Assembly (NCBI GenBank): GCA_963678275.1
Contig: OY782765.1
Span: forward strand, 3,348,001-3,412,000
Direction of reading: 5' to 3'
DNA: 64,000 nucleotides
Source: G963677445 sp963678275
GTDB taxonomy: Bacteria; Bacteroidota; Ignavibacteria; Ignavibacteriales; Melioribacteraceae
The notes beneath the pieces were generated by a model. That model saw nothing but the letters and a program-made list of their open reading frames with translations. It was not told the origin of the DNA and searched no databases. Shown in pieces: positions 18,452 through 27,626 of the stretch. The position numbers and the translations under genes were made by a program. Numbering within the stretch: the stretch's first letter is position 1; each line of letters begins with the position of its first letter.

Positions 18452-20863
18452 ATGAAAACTCGCCAGACTATTTATATGATAAGTATTGTACTTATGTTTT
18501 TCCAGCCAGTTTATTCACAACAATTCTTTAATTCACATGAAATTGCCGGTTCCGGAATTTATCCTGTGAGCGCGAGAGGTTTAATCGCGCTTGATTTCGA
18601 CAAAGATGATGATATCGATTATCTTACCGCCAGCCGAAATTCTATAAGGCTCCATTCCAAAGATGGATACAGGCATTATTCTGCTGAAATAATTATCAAT
18701 TCTTCTCTCAGAATAGAAAAAATTGATACCGCTGATATTGACAATGACGGAGATATGGATATAATTTCAGCAGGTAGTGAAATCTGCTGGTATGAAAATG
18801 AAAACAATGGCAGCTTTGTTTATCACGGACTTTCATACCAGGGCGCGGATTATCTGGATGTAAGAGATATAGATTCTGACGGTGACGCTGATTTTGTCAC
18901 TGTGCTCTATAATTATAACAAAATGCTCCTGTTTATAAATGACGGGGAGGGAAACTTTTCGGAAATTGAACTAAACGCGGGCACACATTCCAATTACTGC
19001 ATCAAGCTTTTTGATCTTGATAATGATGGGAATATGGATATTATTAATTCCGGGATGGATGGTGATATAATCTGGCATAAAAATAACGGCAGCCTTGAAT
19101 TCGAAATGACATGGCTGATAGAAACCAATAAACAGATAAATAACATTTCAATTATTGATATTGATAACGATGGTGATAATGATGTAATTGCCGGCTCTTA
19201 CAACAATATCTTTCTCTTCGAAAACGAAGGGAATGAAACTTTTTCAGAACATACTATCAGCGATGAGTATGGATTACCCTGGGATTATGAGGTCATTGAT
19301 TTTGATTCAGATGATGATTTTGATATAGTCTCCTCTTCCTATGATGACGATTTAATATTTATATTCCGGAATGATGGCGAGCTGGAATTTTCAAAAGTCA
19401 TTATTTCCGACAATATTCATTGGGTAAGAACTCTCGATGTTGATGACTTCAATGGCGACGGCATGATGGATATTATGATTGACGCTGAATATATGAGTAT
19501 AATATGCCTGGAAAACCAGGGAAATAATGATTTCGAACAATACAATACCGCGTCATATGAAAGAAGCATTGTTTCAATAAAAAAGGGTGATATCGATAAC
19601 GATGGTGATATTGATATTGTTACAGGTTCCATATCTGCCTGCGTTTCATGGTATGAGAATATCGGTGACGGGGAATTTTTGGATCACGACATTCTTTTTG
19701 ACGGACAGGCTCCTCAATATGCCGAACCGGTGGATTTTGATTTCGACGGCGATATGGATATCCTCGCTTCTTTTTCTCTCGACAGCACAATTGTATTATT
19801 CAGAAATGATGGGAATCAGAACTTTACCGGTGATATTTTAGCCGATAATTTGTGGTTCATTCATGATATTTCAGCCGCTGATCTCGATAATGACGGCGAT
19901 ATGGATATCGCGACCAGTTATGGTGAAGAACAGAGAACATCATGGTATGAAAATATTGACGGTGTAAATTTTGTTCCTCATGCGCTTGCCTCCAATTTTT
20001 CAGGTCATACGGTCCATACGGAGGATATCGATAAAGATGGGGATATTGATATTATCGCCCCCCTTTATAATGAGTCTTCTGAATGTCTGGTAATATATTA
20101 TAATGATGGCGCGGGAGAATTTACTGAAAAGATTATAGCTTCCGATATATTTATTCCCGGTTCCATATTTACCGAAGATATAAATGGCGACAGCTATCCT
20201 GATATCATTACCACTGAAGGTTCAAACAAAATTGCCTGGTATGAAAATATTCAGCAGGAAGAATTTATTCAGCATTATCTTACCGAAAATATTGCCTCAG
20301 CCCAATCTGTTTATGCCGCGGATATAGGAGGAGATGGCGATATAGATATTATTTCATGCGGATTGATAGATGATACATGCAAGGTGGTCTGGTATGAGAA
20401 TCAGGATGGTTATAATTTTGGAACCACTTACTTTATTGAAACAATGAGTAATTCAATAATTGATTTGACAGCAGCCGATTTTAATAATGATGGCCTTATC
20501 GATATTATGGCCGCCTCCACGAATGAAGGCAGGATCGAATATCTTGAAAATACAGGACTTATAAGTAATATAACAAATCCTGAAGAAATAAAAATACCGG
20601 AAGAATATATACTCAGGAATAACTATCCCAATCCCTTCAATCCTGAAACGACCATAAACTTTTCAATTCCTGACGCTGGCAGGGTCACTCTGAGAGTTTA
20701 TGATGTATTGGGGAGACTGGTGGAAACACTCTTAAACGCAAATTTGAACCGGGGTGAACACAATGTTAATTTCAACGCGAAAAGTTTGTCTTCCGGAATA
20801 TATTATTACCGGCTTGAAAGCGGAAGCTTTTCAGAAGTACGTAAGATGATAGTCCTTAAATAA
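18452..20863 (+). CDS. Secreted FG-GAP/VCBS-repeat protein with T9SS tail
   Basis: 803 residues. Signal peptide 1-22 (ISIVLMFFQPVYSQ). About a dozen repeats of 45-60 residues each carry an acidic calcium-binding loop of type D-(I/F)-DNDGDMDI (for example DIDNDGDMDII ~95-105, DIDNDGDNDVI ~234-244, DLDNDGDMDIA ~480-490) and a WYEN strand. This is the FG-GAP/VCBS pattern of seven-bladed, calcium-stabilised propellers found in surface and adhesion proteins. The C-terminal ~85 residues are a T9SS type A tail (NYPNPFNPETTINF, ends RKMIVLK). The ATG at 18452 follows AAAGGGA. The gene is monocistronic, with a hairpin downstream. Two proteins within 8 kb share this export route, although no T9SS machinery gene is in the window. 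Confidence 0.93.
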   Translation: MKTRQTIYMISIVLMFFQPVYSQQFFNSHEIAGSGIYPVSARGLIALDFDKDDDIDYLTASRNSIRLHSKDGYRHYSAEIIINSSLRIEKIDTADIDNDGDMDIISAGSEICWYENENNGSFVYHGLSYQGADYLDVRDIDSDGDADFVTVLYNYNKMLLFINDGEGNFSEIELNAGTHSNYCIKLFDLDNDGNMDIINSGMDGDIIWHKNNGSLEFEMTWLIETNKQINNISIIDIDNDGDNDVIAGSYNNIFLFENEGNETFSEHTISDEYGLPWDYEVIDFDSDDDFDIVSSSYDDDLIFIFRNDGELEFSKVIISDNIHWVRTLDVDDFNGDGMMDIMIDAEYMSIICLENQGNNDFEQYNTASYERSIVSIKKGDIDNDGDIDIVTGSISACVSWYENIGDGEFLDHDILFDGQAPQYAEPVDFDFDGDMDILASFSLDSTIVLFRNDGNQNFTGDILADNLWFIHDISAADLDNDGDMDIATSYGEEQRTSWYENIDGVNFVPHALASNFSGHTVHTEDIDKDGDIDIIAPLYNESSECLVIYYNDGAGEFTEKIIASDIFIPGSIFTEDINGDSYPDIITTEGSNKIAWYENIQQEEFIQHYLTENIASAQSVYAADIGGDGDIDIISCGLIDDTCKVVWYENQDGYNFGTTYFIETMSNSIIDLTAADFNNDGLIDIMAASTNEGRIEYLENTGLISNITNPEEIKIPEEYILRNNYPNPFNPETTINFSIPDAGRVTLRVYDVLGRLVETLLNANLNRGEHNVNFNAKSLSSGIYYYRLESGSFSEVRKMIVLK

Positions 20864-21236
20864 ATCAATATTTCACAATGGGAATGAAAACCATCACTTC
20901 GAATGTAAAATTTTCATAAAACTCCGGGATTAAAAAATCCCGGAGTTTCCTCTCACCATAATATACATTTACCGCAGAAAGAAAATCTGAAAACAAAGTC
21001 CTGCATATTTCCCGCCAAAAAATTACGGCAAAATTTAATGCTAAAAAACACTGCGGGACTTTCGATTATTCTGATGAGTTTTTACAACATAAAAATCCGG
21101 GTTCTTTAACATATTATGTTAACAAAAACTTAATATTAATTTTTCGTAAAGAGCTAAACTTGCCATTCAACTCTTCGATAATGAAAGTGCCAAATATTAA
21201 TTTTATTTTCTCATTGAAAAGCATGGAGGCTTTAAA
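20864..21236. other. Intergenic region
   Basis: It contains the hairpin at 20,919-20,948 and AT-rich sequence with the promoter for the TonB-domain gene. Nothing else seen. Confidence 0.5.
20919..20948 (+). terminator. Terminator hairpin after the VCBS gene
   Basis: A 12-bp perfect stem AAACTCCGGGAT/ATCCCGGAGTTT with a 6-nt loop; only three T follow, so termination may be weak or bidirectional. Confidence 0.7.
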
Positions 21237-21641
21237 ATGTTGTCAATAAAAACAATAAGGATGTTGTTTTTCGCAATATCATTGCTATTTCTCACCAATT
21301 TAATAACCACAAATATTAAGGCTCAGGACAACAAAGACCTGGCTTACTTGGCTTTTGCCGAAGAACTGCCTGAACCGGTTGATGGTTTGAAATCTGTTTA
21401 CAAAAAAATCTCATACCCAAAAGTTGCCAAAATGGCCGGCATTGAAGGAAAAGTTTATGTGCTGGTTTACATCAATGAAGGCGGCGATGTCGATGATGTA
21501 AAAGTAATCAGGGGTATCGGGGGTGGCTGCGATGAAGCTACGATTGATGCCTTAAAACAGACTAAATTCAAACCGGGGAAAAACGCGGGGAATCCGGTAA
21601 AAGTAAAGCTGGGCATGTCAATTGAGTTTAAACTAAAATAA
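21237..21641 (+). CDS. Exported TonB C-terminal domain protein
   Basis: 134 residues with a signal peptide or anchor (residues 1-30, MLFFAISLLFLTN...IKAQ) and one TonB C-terminal domain (~50-134: YPKVAKMAGIEGKVYVLVYI, VDDVKVIRG, GGCDEATIDALKQTKFKPG). In energy transducers this domain touches outer-membrane receptors, but the usual Pro-rich linker and the ExbBD partners are absent, so this is a stand-alone TonB-like domain. Such short versions are common in Bacteroidetes-type genomes; their job is unclear. GGAGG lies ten bases before the ATG. The MCP gene follows after 15 bp, so the two are co-transcribed, which hints at an envelope link to chemosensing. Confidence 0.85.
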   Translation: MLSIKTIRMLFFAISLLFLTNLITTNIKAQDNKDLAYLAFAEELPEPVDGLKSVYKKISYPKVAKMAGIEGKVYVLVYINEGGDVDDVKVIRGIGGGCDEATIDALKQTKFKPGKNAGNPVKVKLGMSIEFKLK

Positions 21642-21656
21642 CACAACAGGTTAAAT

Positions 21657-23789
21657 ATGGAAGGCAATCTTACAACAAAGGGAAAAAAATCTTTTTCCTT
21701 TAGTAACCTGAAATTCGTTTACAAAATTCAGTTGGGCTTTTTACTTATTGCCATTATTTCTTTCGGAGTTGCTCTTCACGATTATGTTCGCATGAACCAG
21801 ATTGAAACCGCGAAAGATAATCTCTTCACCGAATATATTTCCCAGAGCAATCAAATTAAGCAGGTATATTCAGATTTTCAGAAAATTCAGTTTTTAATGC
21901 TGAAATTTTCGATGCCCGATTTTGCTTCGAATTTTCAGTCGGATGTAAAAAAATTAAATGAACTAAGAAACAAAATTGATGAATCTTTCGATTCAATCTC
22001 CAAAAGCATGAAAGAGGGTAGTGATACAACCCTCATAACTGAAATTAAAAAGGTCTGGCTCCACTATAAAATGGTGGTGACAGACGCGATTGTCAGCGCC
22101 GCGGCCGCAAGAAATTATGAATTCGCGGCAGTTATTTCAACCACTTCCGGAGAAGAGGTTGGAGCTACTCTTTTAGAGAAATTTGATACCATTCTTTCGG
22201 ACCTTGAACAAAAAGGTCTTTCATTTCGTGACGGAGTTTCTGAAAATATTCAGACGTCACAGTTCTGGATAATTGCCGGCCTCATTGGAGGAGCGGTAAT
22301 AGTTCTTCTTTGCGCGCTTGTCCTCGCCCCGGCTCTCTCAAAGCCAATTGAAGTTTTTAAAAAAGCTCTCAATGATTTTGCCAGGGGAGATTTTGACGCC
22401 AGCGTTGAAGTTAATTCAGGTGATGAATTCGGCGAACTTGCCGAAGCGCTTCATAAATTAAAGACGGCCCAGATTGAAAAAGTTAACGCCGCAAAAGAGA
22501 TCGCGCGTGGAAGTCTGATAAAAGTTGAAGCAAAATCGGACAAGGATGCCCTCTCCCAGGCTTTTAATGAAGAAGTTGAGTCACTCCAGGCCCTTCTCGA
22601 TGAAGCTCAGAAACTTATCGAGGCTAATCATCAAGGCGATCTTAATGTACGTGGAAATATCGAAAGATTTTCCGGCGGCTGGCGACGTTTTATAGAAGGT
22701 ATTAATTCTATTCTCGAGGCTTCAATAAAACCAATTAACGACGCCGGAACAGTGCTCGAAAAAATGGCCGGCGGCGACTTTACCCGCAAAATCACAAATG
22801 AATACAAAGGTGATTACCAGTTGGTAATTAACAATGTCAATCAGGTAGTCAGTTCCCTGAATGAAGTTATCGGTAAGGTTGCTCTGAGCAGTTCCGAGCT
22901 GGCTAATGCCGCGGCTGAAATATCCTCAGGAACCGAACAGATGGCTGCCGGCGCTTCGGAACAGAGCATGCAGACAAGCGAAGTTGCCTCTTCAATTGAA
23001 GAGATGTCAAAAACCGTTCTTGAAAGCACGGCCTATGCTAACGACGCGGCCAAAAGCGCTGCCGACGCGAGGGAAAAAGCGCAGGAAGGCGGAAGAATCG
23101 TTGGCGAAACCATTGCCGGTATTAACCGTATCGCGGAGGTGGTCCTTAAATCCGCGGGGACTATTAAAACGCTTGGTGAAAACAGCGCCCAGATTGGTGA
23201 AATCATCCAGGTAATTGATGATATCGCCGATCAGACAAATTTGCTCGCGCTCAATGCCGCGATCGAAGCGGCCCGCGCCGGAGAACAGGGACGCGGTTTT
23301 GCCGTAGTGGCAGATGAAGTAAGGAAACTCGCTGAAAGGACAACCAAGGCCACTGAGGAAATAGCCTCAATGATCAAAAAAATACAGCGTGATACCGAAG
23401 GCGCCGTAGTTTCTATTGATGAAGGCACAAAAGAAGTTGAACGCGGAAAAGAACTCGCCGGAAACGCTGAAACTGCCCTGAAGGAAATCATCGCACATTC
23501 AGATGAAGTTTCGCAGATCATCGGACGCGTCGCCCAGGCCGGCGAAATGCAGGCTGAAACAAGCGAACAGATAAGCAAAAATGTGGAAAATATAAATAAT
23601 ATTGTTCACCAGTCTGCCGGAAGCACTCAGCAGATAAGCCGCTCGGCTGAAGATCTCTACCGCCTTACCGAAAGACTGCAGTCACTTATCGGACACTTTA
23701 AATTGGATTATCCCGGTGTTCATACCAATGGACACAAAGATAAAAAACTGATAGAATCAGATATCGGGAACAAGTTCCTTCATGCTTAA
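21657..23789 (+). CDS. Methyl-accepting chemotaxis protein
   Basis: 710 residues. Membrane segment 1 ~26-43 (IQLGFLLIAIISFGVALH), a periplasmic four-helix-bundle sensor ~44-200, membrane segment 2 ~203-226 (FWIIAGLIGGAVIVLLCAL). A HAMP domain (~228-280, KPIEVFKKALNDFARGDFD) is followed by a second HAMP-like stretch (~330-400, GDLNVRGNIERF and GGDFTRKI). The cytoplasmic signalling domain has the hairpin tip QIGEIIQVIDDIADQTNLLA and onward (~515-550), with methylation helices rich in Ala/Glu on both sides. It would pass ligand signals to a CheA/CheW pair, not present here. No C-terminal CheR-docking pentapeptide. It may serve motility by the type IV pili encoded at 44-53 kb, but that link is inference. 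Confidence 0.95.
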   Translation: MEGNLTTKGKKSFSFSNLKFVYKIQLGFLLIAIISFGVALHDYVRMNQIETAKDNLFTEYISQSNQIKQVYSDFQKIQFLMLKFSMPDFASNFQSDVKKLNELRNKIDESFDSISKSMKEGSDTTLITEIKKVWLHYKMVVTDAIVSAAAARNYEFAAVISTTSGEEVGATLLEKFDTILSDLEQKGLSFRDGVSENIQTSQFWIIAGLIGGAVIVLLCALVLAPALSKPIEVFKKALNDFARGDFDASVEVNSGDEFGELAEALHKLKTAQIEKVNAAKEIARGSLIKVEAKSDKDALSQAFNEEVESLQALLDEAQKLIEANHQGDLNVRGNIERFSGGWRRFIEGINSILEASIKPINDAGTVLEKMAGGDFTRKITNEYKGDYQLVINNVNQVVSSLNEVIGKVALSSSELANAAAEISSGTEQMAAGASEQSMQTSEVASSIEEMSKTVLESTAYANDAAKSAADAREKAQEGGRIVGETIAGINRIAEVVLKSAGTIKTLGENSAQIGEIIQVIDDIADQTNLLALNAAIEAARAGEQGRGFAVVADEVRKLAERTTKATEEIASMIKKIQRDTEGAVVSIDEGTKEVERGKELAGNAETALKEIIAHSDEVSQIIGRVAQAGEMQAETSEQISKNVENINNIVHQSAGSTQQISRSAEDLYRLTERLQSLIGHFKLDYPGVHTNGHKDKKLIESDIGNKFLHA

Positions 23790-23795
23790 ATGATC

Positions 23796-23823
23796 ACCCC
23801 GCTCCGGCGGGGTTTTCATTTTT
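23796..23823 (+). terminator. Rho-independent terminator of the TonB-MCP operon
   Basis: ACCCCGC/GCGGGGT stem (23796-23802 with 23807-23813) followed by TTTTCATTTTT. Confidence 0.88.
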
Positions 23824-24619
23824 AAATCATAATCTGGCGAAGCCAGAAAAACAGTGAAATCCCAATAAGTGAATCGTACTTCGTACTCGTCTTTACCAAA
23901 ACGCTCAGATTATTCGAGAACGAGGATGATATCGATACCGACTTCGATTTGGATTTCTATACCTGACATATATCCAGTCAATCTTTTTAATCACCCTATT
24001 CCTCTTCTGAGTTTTTTTCACGATAATTAGATTACATGTCGCCCGTTTGAATAAGGTTAATAAGGTTTAGTTTGGTCGGGTAGATCCTATGCTACTAAGG
24101 TTAAAAAATAAAAAAGAATAATGTTCTTCCGAATATTTTTCGTGGGATCTTTTATTTTGGTGATTTTGCGGCTTTTCTTCCACCTCAATCAACGAAATCT
24201 GCGTAATCAGAGATATCCGCGGTCCTCTTTTTAATTGTTCATTATTATTTATTAATTGTTAATTATAATCCTGCCCCACAAGAAAAAAATATACAACCCC
24301 GCCGCCGTCAACCCACCCGGTCATCATACTCCTACTCATACTCTTACTCTGATTTGTTGATACCGATACTGAAAATAATCATGCAATCCTTTAATCATGG
24401 TTCAGACATTATTATTCGATGCAGTCTGCAAATCCAGGGTAAACAATAAGGTATTAAGGTTAGTTTTTCCTGGGAAAATCCCTGGCGACAAAGGTACCCC
24501 AATTTTGAAAAACACCGAATTTCAAAATTAACAGCAACAATATGGCAGGGATGATAACTTAACGAAAATAATTCAATGTTTCGAAAGCAGAATCCCCTCC
24601 CCTTAAGATGTTAAGGGGA
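23824..24619. repeat. Composite intergenic repeat array, left half
   Basis: No gene. Modules in order: CTGGCGAAGCCAG hairpin (~23,834); TCGTACTTCGTACTCG stutter (23,873-23,925); a CTACTAAGGTTAAAAAATAA segment; the TGGGATCTTTTATTTTGGTG block; the AATCTGCGTAATCAGAGATA stutter with TTAATTGTTCATT (24,195-24,265); a CATACTCCTACTCATACTCT stutter (24,325-24,352); a TTTAATCATGGTTCAGACAT segment; a CCCCAATTTTGAAAAACACC block; and the CCCCTTAAGATGTTAAGGGG hairpin (24,594-24,618), which the IS4 element interrupts. Confidence 0.8.
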
Positions 24620-24628
24620 GGACGGGAG

Positions 24629-24647
24629 CACTGCTGTCAACTTAAGG
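24629..24647. repeat. IS4 left inverted repeat
   Basis: A 19-bp end, perfectly complementary to 26,041-26,059. Confidence 0.95.
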
Positions 24648-24827
24648 AAAAGAAAGTGAATTAATCATAAATTTAATTTGTTATCAATGAAAAATTGAGA
24701 AAAAAATGAAAAAAATCACGAAATAATATCATTCTTAAAAAAACATATAACAAGTAAAGAATTAAAAGAAAAATATCGGAGGAGTAAAAATGACTTCACA
24801 AGAAACAGAATCCTGACATTTGTACGA

Positions 24828-26030
24828 ATGATAATGTTTCAATTACACATAGCATCAAGAAGTCTGAGTATAGAACTGGATGATTTTCTTAGTGATATTT
24901 ATCCCGACGGCTGTAGCAAACAAGCATACTCAAAATCAAGGATAAAAATGCGACATGAAGTATATATTGAATTAAATAATAAATTAACCCGGGAATATTA
25001 TCAGCGGGAACATAAGGTATATAAAGATTACAGACTAATGGGACTAGATGGATGTGGAATAGAATTGCCAGAAATACAAGCCCTGGCAGAAGAATTTGGA
25101 AGAGTAAATAATAATAATCAGCTTGCCCCAATGTCCTGGACAACAGTCGTATATGATCTATTGAACAATATCGCCATAGATGCAAGAATGAATAGAAATG
25201 GGGAGTCGGAAAGAGAGCATGCAATAAAACAATTGAGAACAATAAAAGAAGAAGGTAGAGCAAAAAAGGATATAATCGTTGCCGACAGGGGATTCCCATC
25301 GCTGGAAATGATAGTCGAACTACTGGTGATGGGATACGATTTTGTAATAAGATATACCGGGACGCAATTTCTAAAGGAAACAAGGGAATTTGTCGAAAGC
25401 GAAGAAACAGATAAGATCATAGAAATATCATTAACAGAAGGAGCCCATAGAAGAGGGAATGAAAGATTAAAAGAAATAATGGGGCAGGGATTTCCGGAGA
25501 AAATAAGTGTAAGAATAGTAAAGATATTGTTAAAAACGGGAGAATATGAATATTTGATTACCTCATTAACAAATAAAGAAGAATTTGAAGAAAGCGATTT
25601 TGAGGAAATATACATGTTGAGGTGGAATGAAGAGGTATATTTTGATTTTCAGAAAAACGTGATGGAAGTGGAAAATTTCAGTGGGAAAACAGTAGAAACA
25701 ATAAAACAGGATTACTATAGCAGGTTGCTTGTGGGGAATATACACGCACTAATAGTAGAGGATGCACAGGAAGAAATAGACAAAGAAGTAGCTCAAAACA
25801 GTAAGCTGAAGTATGAAAAATATAAAGTGAATCGAAGTGTAAGTTTCGGATTTCAGCGAAATCGCATAAATAAGTTGTTGTTCAAAGAAGGTGAAGATTG
25901 GATAAATGAATATAATCGACTTGTTAAAAAATCAAAGAAGGGAAAAATTTCGGTAATACCGGATAGAAAATTCGAGCGAAAAAAGAACATAAAAAAGAAA
26001 TATGCTATGGCCAAAAGGAGAGCCATATGA
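24828..26030 (+). CDS. IS4-family DDE transposase, N-terminus in a shifted frame
   Basis: RNase H-fold transposase of 400 residues from the ATG at 24828. Catalytic residues: D in LMGLDGCGIELP (~residue 75), D in IIVADRGFPS (~160), and E within YMLRWNEEVYFDFQK, which fits the IS4 Y-(2)-R-(3)-E-(6)-K signature exactly. The same frame is open back to 24,699 and encodes the expected upstream helices (HEIISFLKKHITSKELKEKY), but it has no start codon there. An ATG at 24,706 is followed by a run of seven A (24,709-24,715) and reads MKKITK-stop. One extra A would join it to the transposase frame and give about 440 residues, the family's usual length. Either a one-base deletion, a sequencing error, or productive slippage on the A-run explains this. 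Confidence 0.88.
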   Translation: MIMFQLHIASRSLSIELDDFLSDIYPDGCSKQAYSKSRIKMRHEVYIELNNKLTREYYQREHKVYKDYRLMGLDGCGIELPEIQALAEEFGRVNNNNQLAPMSWTTVVYDLLNNIAIDARMNRNGESEREHAIKQLRTIKEEGRAKKDIIVADRGFPSLEMIVELLVMGYDFVIRYTGTQFLKETREFVESEETDKIIEISLTEGAHRRGNERLKEIMGQGFPEKISVRIVKILLKTGEYEYLITSLTNKEEFEESDFEEIYMLRWNEEVYFDFQKNVMEVENFSGKTVETIKQDYYSRLLVGNIHALIVEDAQEEIDKEVAQNSKLKYEKYKVNRSVSFGFQRNRINKLLFKEGEDWINEYNRLVKKSKKGKISVIPDRKFERKKNIKKKYAMAKRRAI

Positions 26031-26040
26031 TGGTAAAATC

Positions 26041-26059
26041 CCTTAAGTTGACAGCAGTG
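26041..26059. repeat. IS4 right inverted repeat
   Basis: A 19-bp end, perfectly complementary to 24,629-24,647, followed by the second copy of the GGACGGGAG target duplication. Confidence 0.95.
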
Positions 26060-26530
26060 GGACGGGAGGGGTTTGATCTACCTTGAGATGTCTATCATCC
26101 CATGAGAAGTCAAAACATTCGTCAAATAAATGACCGGCTTTTTTTCTTCGTGTCCTTTGTGGTTAAACAGCCATTATCATCCTCTCTTTTAACAATAGCA
26201 GGTCAGGTATGTCAGCTTACCAGTCATCGGCCTAAAGGCGCGGAGTTATTTTTTCTTCGCCTCTCCGCTGCTTCACGTGAGAAAAACCGATTTCGATGAG
26301 GATTTCGACTTCGATTTGCATTGTTATTCACGCATTCGTGGCTAAAACTCCCGGTATTCGGGGGCAGTCCCATATAAACCCGGCGCCTCTTTTATTCCCT
26401 GCCATCAATCTTATGGTCAATTTATTCCTTTTTTTCATCTGCGGGCCCAAAATCTTTCTCTTTTTTGAATGATGATGCAAAAAATATTATTTTCAGGGAT
26501 TGAATTATTATCTTTTATCAACAGCGGAGT
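26060..26530. repeat. Composite intergenic repeat, right half after the IS
   Basis: No gene. Starts with the second target duplication and the rest of the hairpin module (GGGGTTTGATCTACCTTGAG, 26,067-26,086), then ATGTCTATCATCC...GAGAAGTCAAAA as at 56.57 kb, the TTCTTCGTGTCCTTTGTGGT block, the TTCTTCGCCTCTCCGCTGCT block (26,250-26,275) and the CGATTTCGATGAGGATTTCG stutter. The last 130 bp before trpS are unique. Confidence 0.75.
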
Positions 26531-26538
26531 AATGAAGT

Positions 26539-27585
26539 ATGTCTGAAGAAAAACCACGGGTGCTATCCGGTATCCAGCCAACATCACAAATGCATATAGG
26601 CAATTATTTTGGAGCGGTGTCCAACTGGGTGCGACTGCAGGAATCGGAAAAATTTCAGTGCATTTACGGCGTTGTTGATTATCATGCCATGACAATAAAT
26701 TATGAACCGGCAAAACTTCTGCAGAGAACAAAAGAGATGATTATGGACTTGCTTGCCTGCGGAATTGACCCCGAAAAATCAATTCTTTTCGTTCAGTCCC
26801 TCGTCCCCGAACATGCCGAAATGGCCTGGCTTCTCGGGTGTGTGACTTCTTATGGTGAAATGACCAGAATGACACAGTTCAAGGATAAATCGGCGCAGAT
26901 ATCGGAAGGTGATTCTCAGAATAGTTTTATTTCCCTCGGGCTGTTTACATATCCGTTACTCCAGGCTGCGGACATTCTGATCTATAAAGCATCTTATGTG
27001 CCTGTGGGGAAAGACCAGGAACAGCACCTTGAGCTTTCACGAAATATTGGCCAGCGTTTTAACTACCGTTTCGGCGAATTTTTTCCCGAGCCGAAAGCCC
27101 TCTTTACAAAATCACCAAAAATAATGTCTCTCGCCGACCCGACTAAAAAAATGAGCAAAAGCCTTGGTGAAAAACATTATATATCTCTTTTTGAAAAACC
27201 TGAAAGAATAAAAAAACAAATACGCTCGGCTGTAACCGATCTTGGCGATTCAGATGAAATGAGTCCGGGAGTCGCCAACCTTTTCGAATTGCTTAACGCC
27301 TGCCAGAAATTTGACACCGTGGAAGAATTATCTGTGGATTATCATGAGGGAAGATTAAAATATGTCGACCTCAAAGACGCCGCCGCCGATGCCCTGGTTG
27401 AAACTCTTGCCCCTATTCATGAGAGAAGAGAGGAAATATATAAAGACCGGAAAGCAATGAATAAAAAGATGCGGATCATGTCGGAAAGAGCGCGCGAACT
27501 CGCTATCGATACTATCCGTGAAACCAGAAAACTTATGGGGCTGCCCGCTAAAAAATATCTGCTCCTCGATCCCGATAGAATTTAA
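26539..27585 (+). CDS. trpS: Tryptophanyl-tRNA synthetase
   Basis: Class I aminoacyl-tRNA synthetase that charges tRNA-Trp with tryptophan. 348 residues. The ATP-binding HIGH motif reads HIGN at 19-22 and KMSKS is exact at 204-208 (PTKKMSKSLG). The tryptophan-pocket region includes YPLLQAADIL (138-147) and VPVGKDQEQHLELSRNI (154-170), all typical of bacterial TrpRS. The ATG at 26539 has GCGGAG about 12 bases upstream. It stands alone, with a terminator hairpin after it. The only core housekeeping protein gene in this window. Confidence 0.98.
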   Translation: MSEEKPRVLSGIQPTSQMHIGNYFGAVSNWVRLQESEKFQCIYGVVDYHAMTINYEPAKLLQRTKEMIMDLLACGIDPEKSILFVQSLVPEHAEMAWLLGCVTSYGEMTRMTQFKDKSAQISEGDSQNSFISLGLFTYPLLQAADILIYKASYVPVGKDQEQHLELSRNIGQRFNYRFGEFFPEPKALFTKSPKIMSLADPTKKMSKSLGEKHYISLFEKPERIKKQIRSAVTDLGDSDEMSPGVANLFELLNACQKFDTVEELSVDYHEGRLKYVDLKDAAADALVETLAPIHERREEIYKDRKAMNKKMRIMSERARELAIDTIRETRKLMGLPAKKYLLLDPDRI

Positions 27586-27589
27586 AGTT

Positions 27590-27622
27590 AAATGGGGAAT
27601 AATCACTTTATTCCCCATTTTT
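27590..27622. terminator. Bidirectional terminator between trpS and the cytochrome gene
   Basis: A perfect 13-bp stem AAATGGGGAATAA/TTATTCCCCATTT, T-rich on the plus side and T-rich on the minus side (AAAGTTAAA complement). It lies between two convergent genes. Confidence 0.85.
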
Positions 27623-27626
27623 CCAC

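Larger units (their letters stand above)
24629..26059 (+). mobile_element. IS4-family insertion sequence, 1431 bp, with 9-bp target duplication
   Basis: The terminal inverted repeats are a perfect 19 bp: CACTGCTGTCAACTTAAGG at 24,629-24,647 and its complement at 26,041-26,059. The 9-bp direct duplication GGACGGGAG lies immediately outside both ends (24,620-24,628 and 26,060-26,068). Rejoining the flanks rebuilds an ordinary copy of the repeat hairpin module (GGGGAGGACGGGAGGGGTTT), so the insertion is recent enough to leave an exact scar. The single transposase has the IS4 YREK signature. Size, ends and duplication length fit the IS4 family. Confidence 0.95.

Noticed and set aside
24779..24816. 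Strong GGAGGAG site and a short ATG frame (MTSQETES-stop) before the transposase
   Set aside because: The site lies inside codons of the open transposase frame (YRRSKND), so it is probably incidental.
26102..26299. A 65-codon frame downstream of the IS
   Set aside because: It lies wholly in repeat modules and has no ribosome site.
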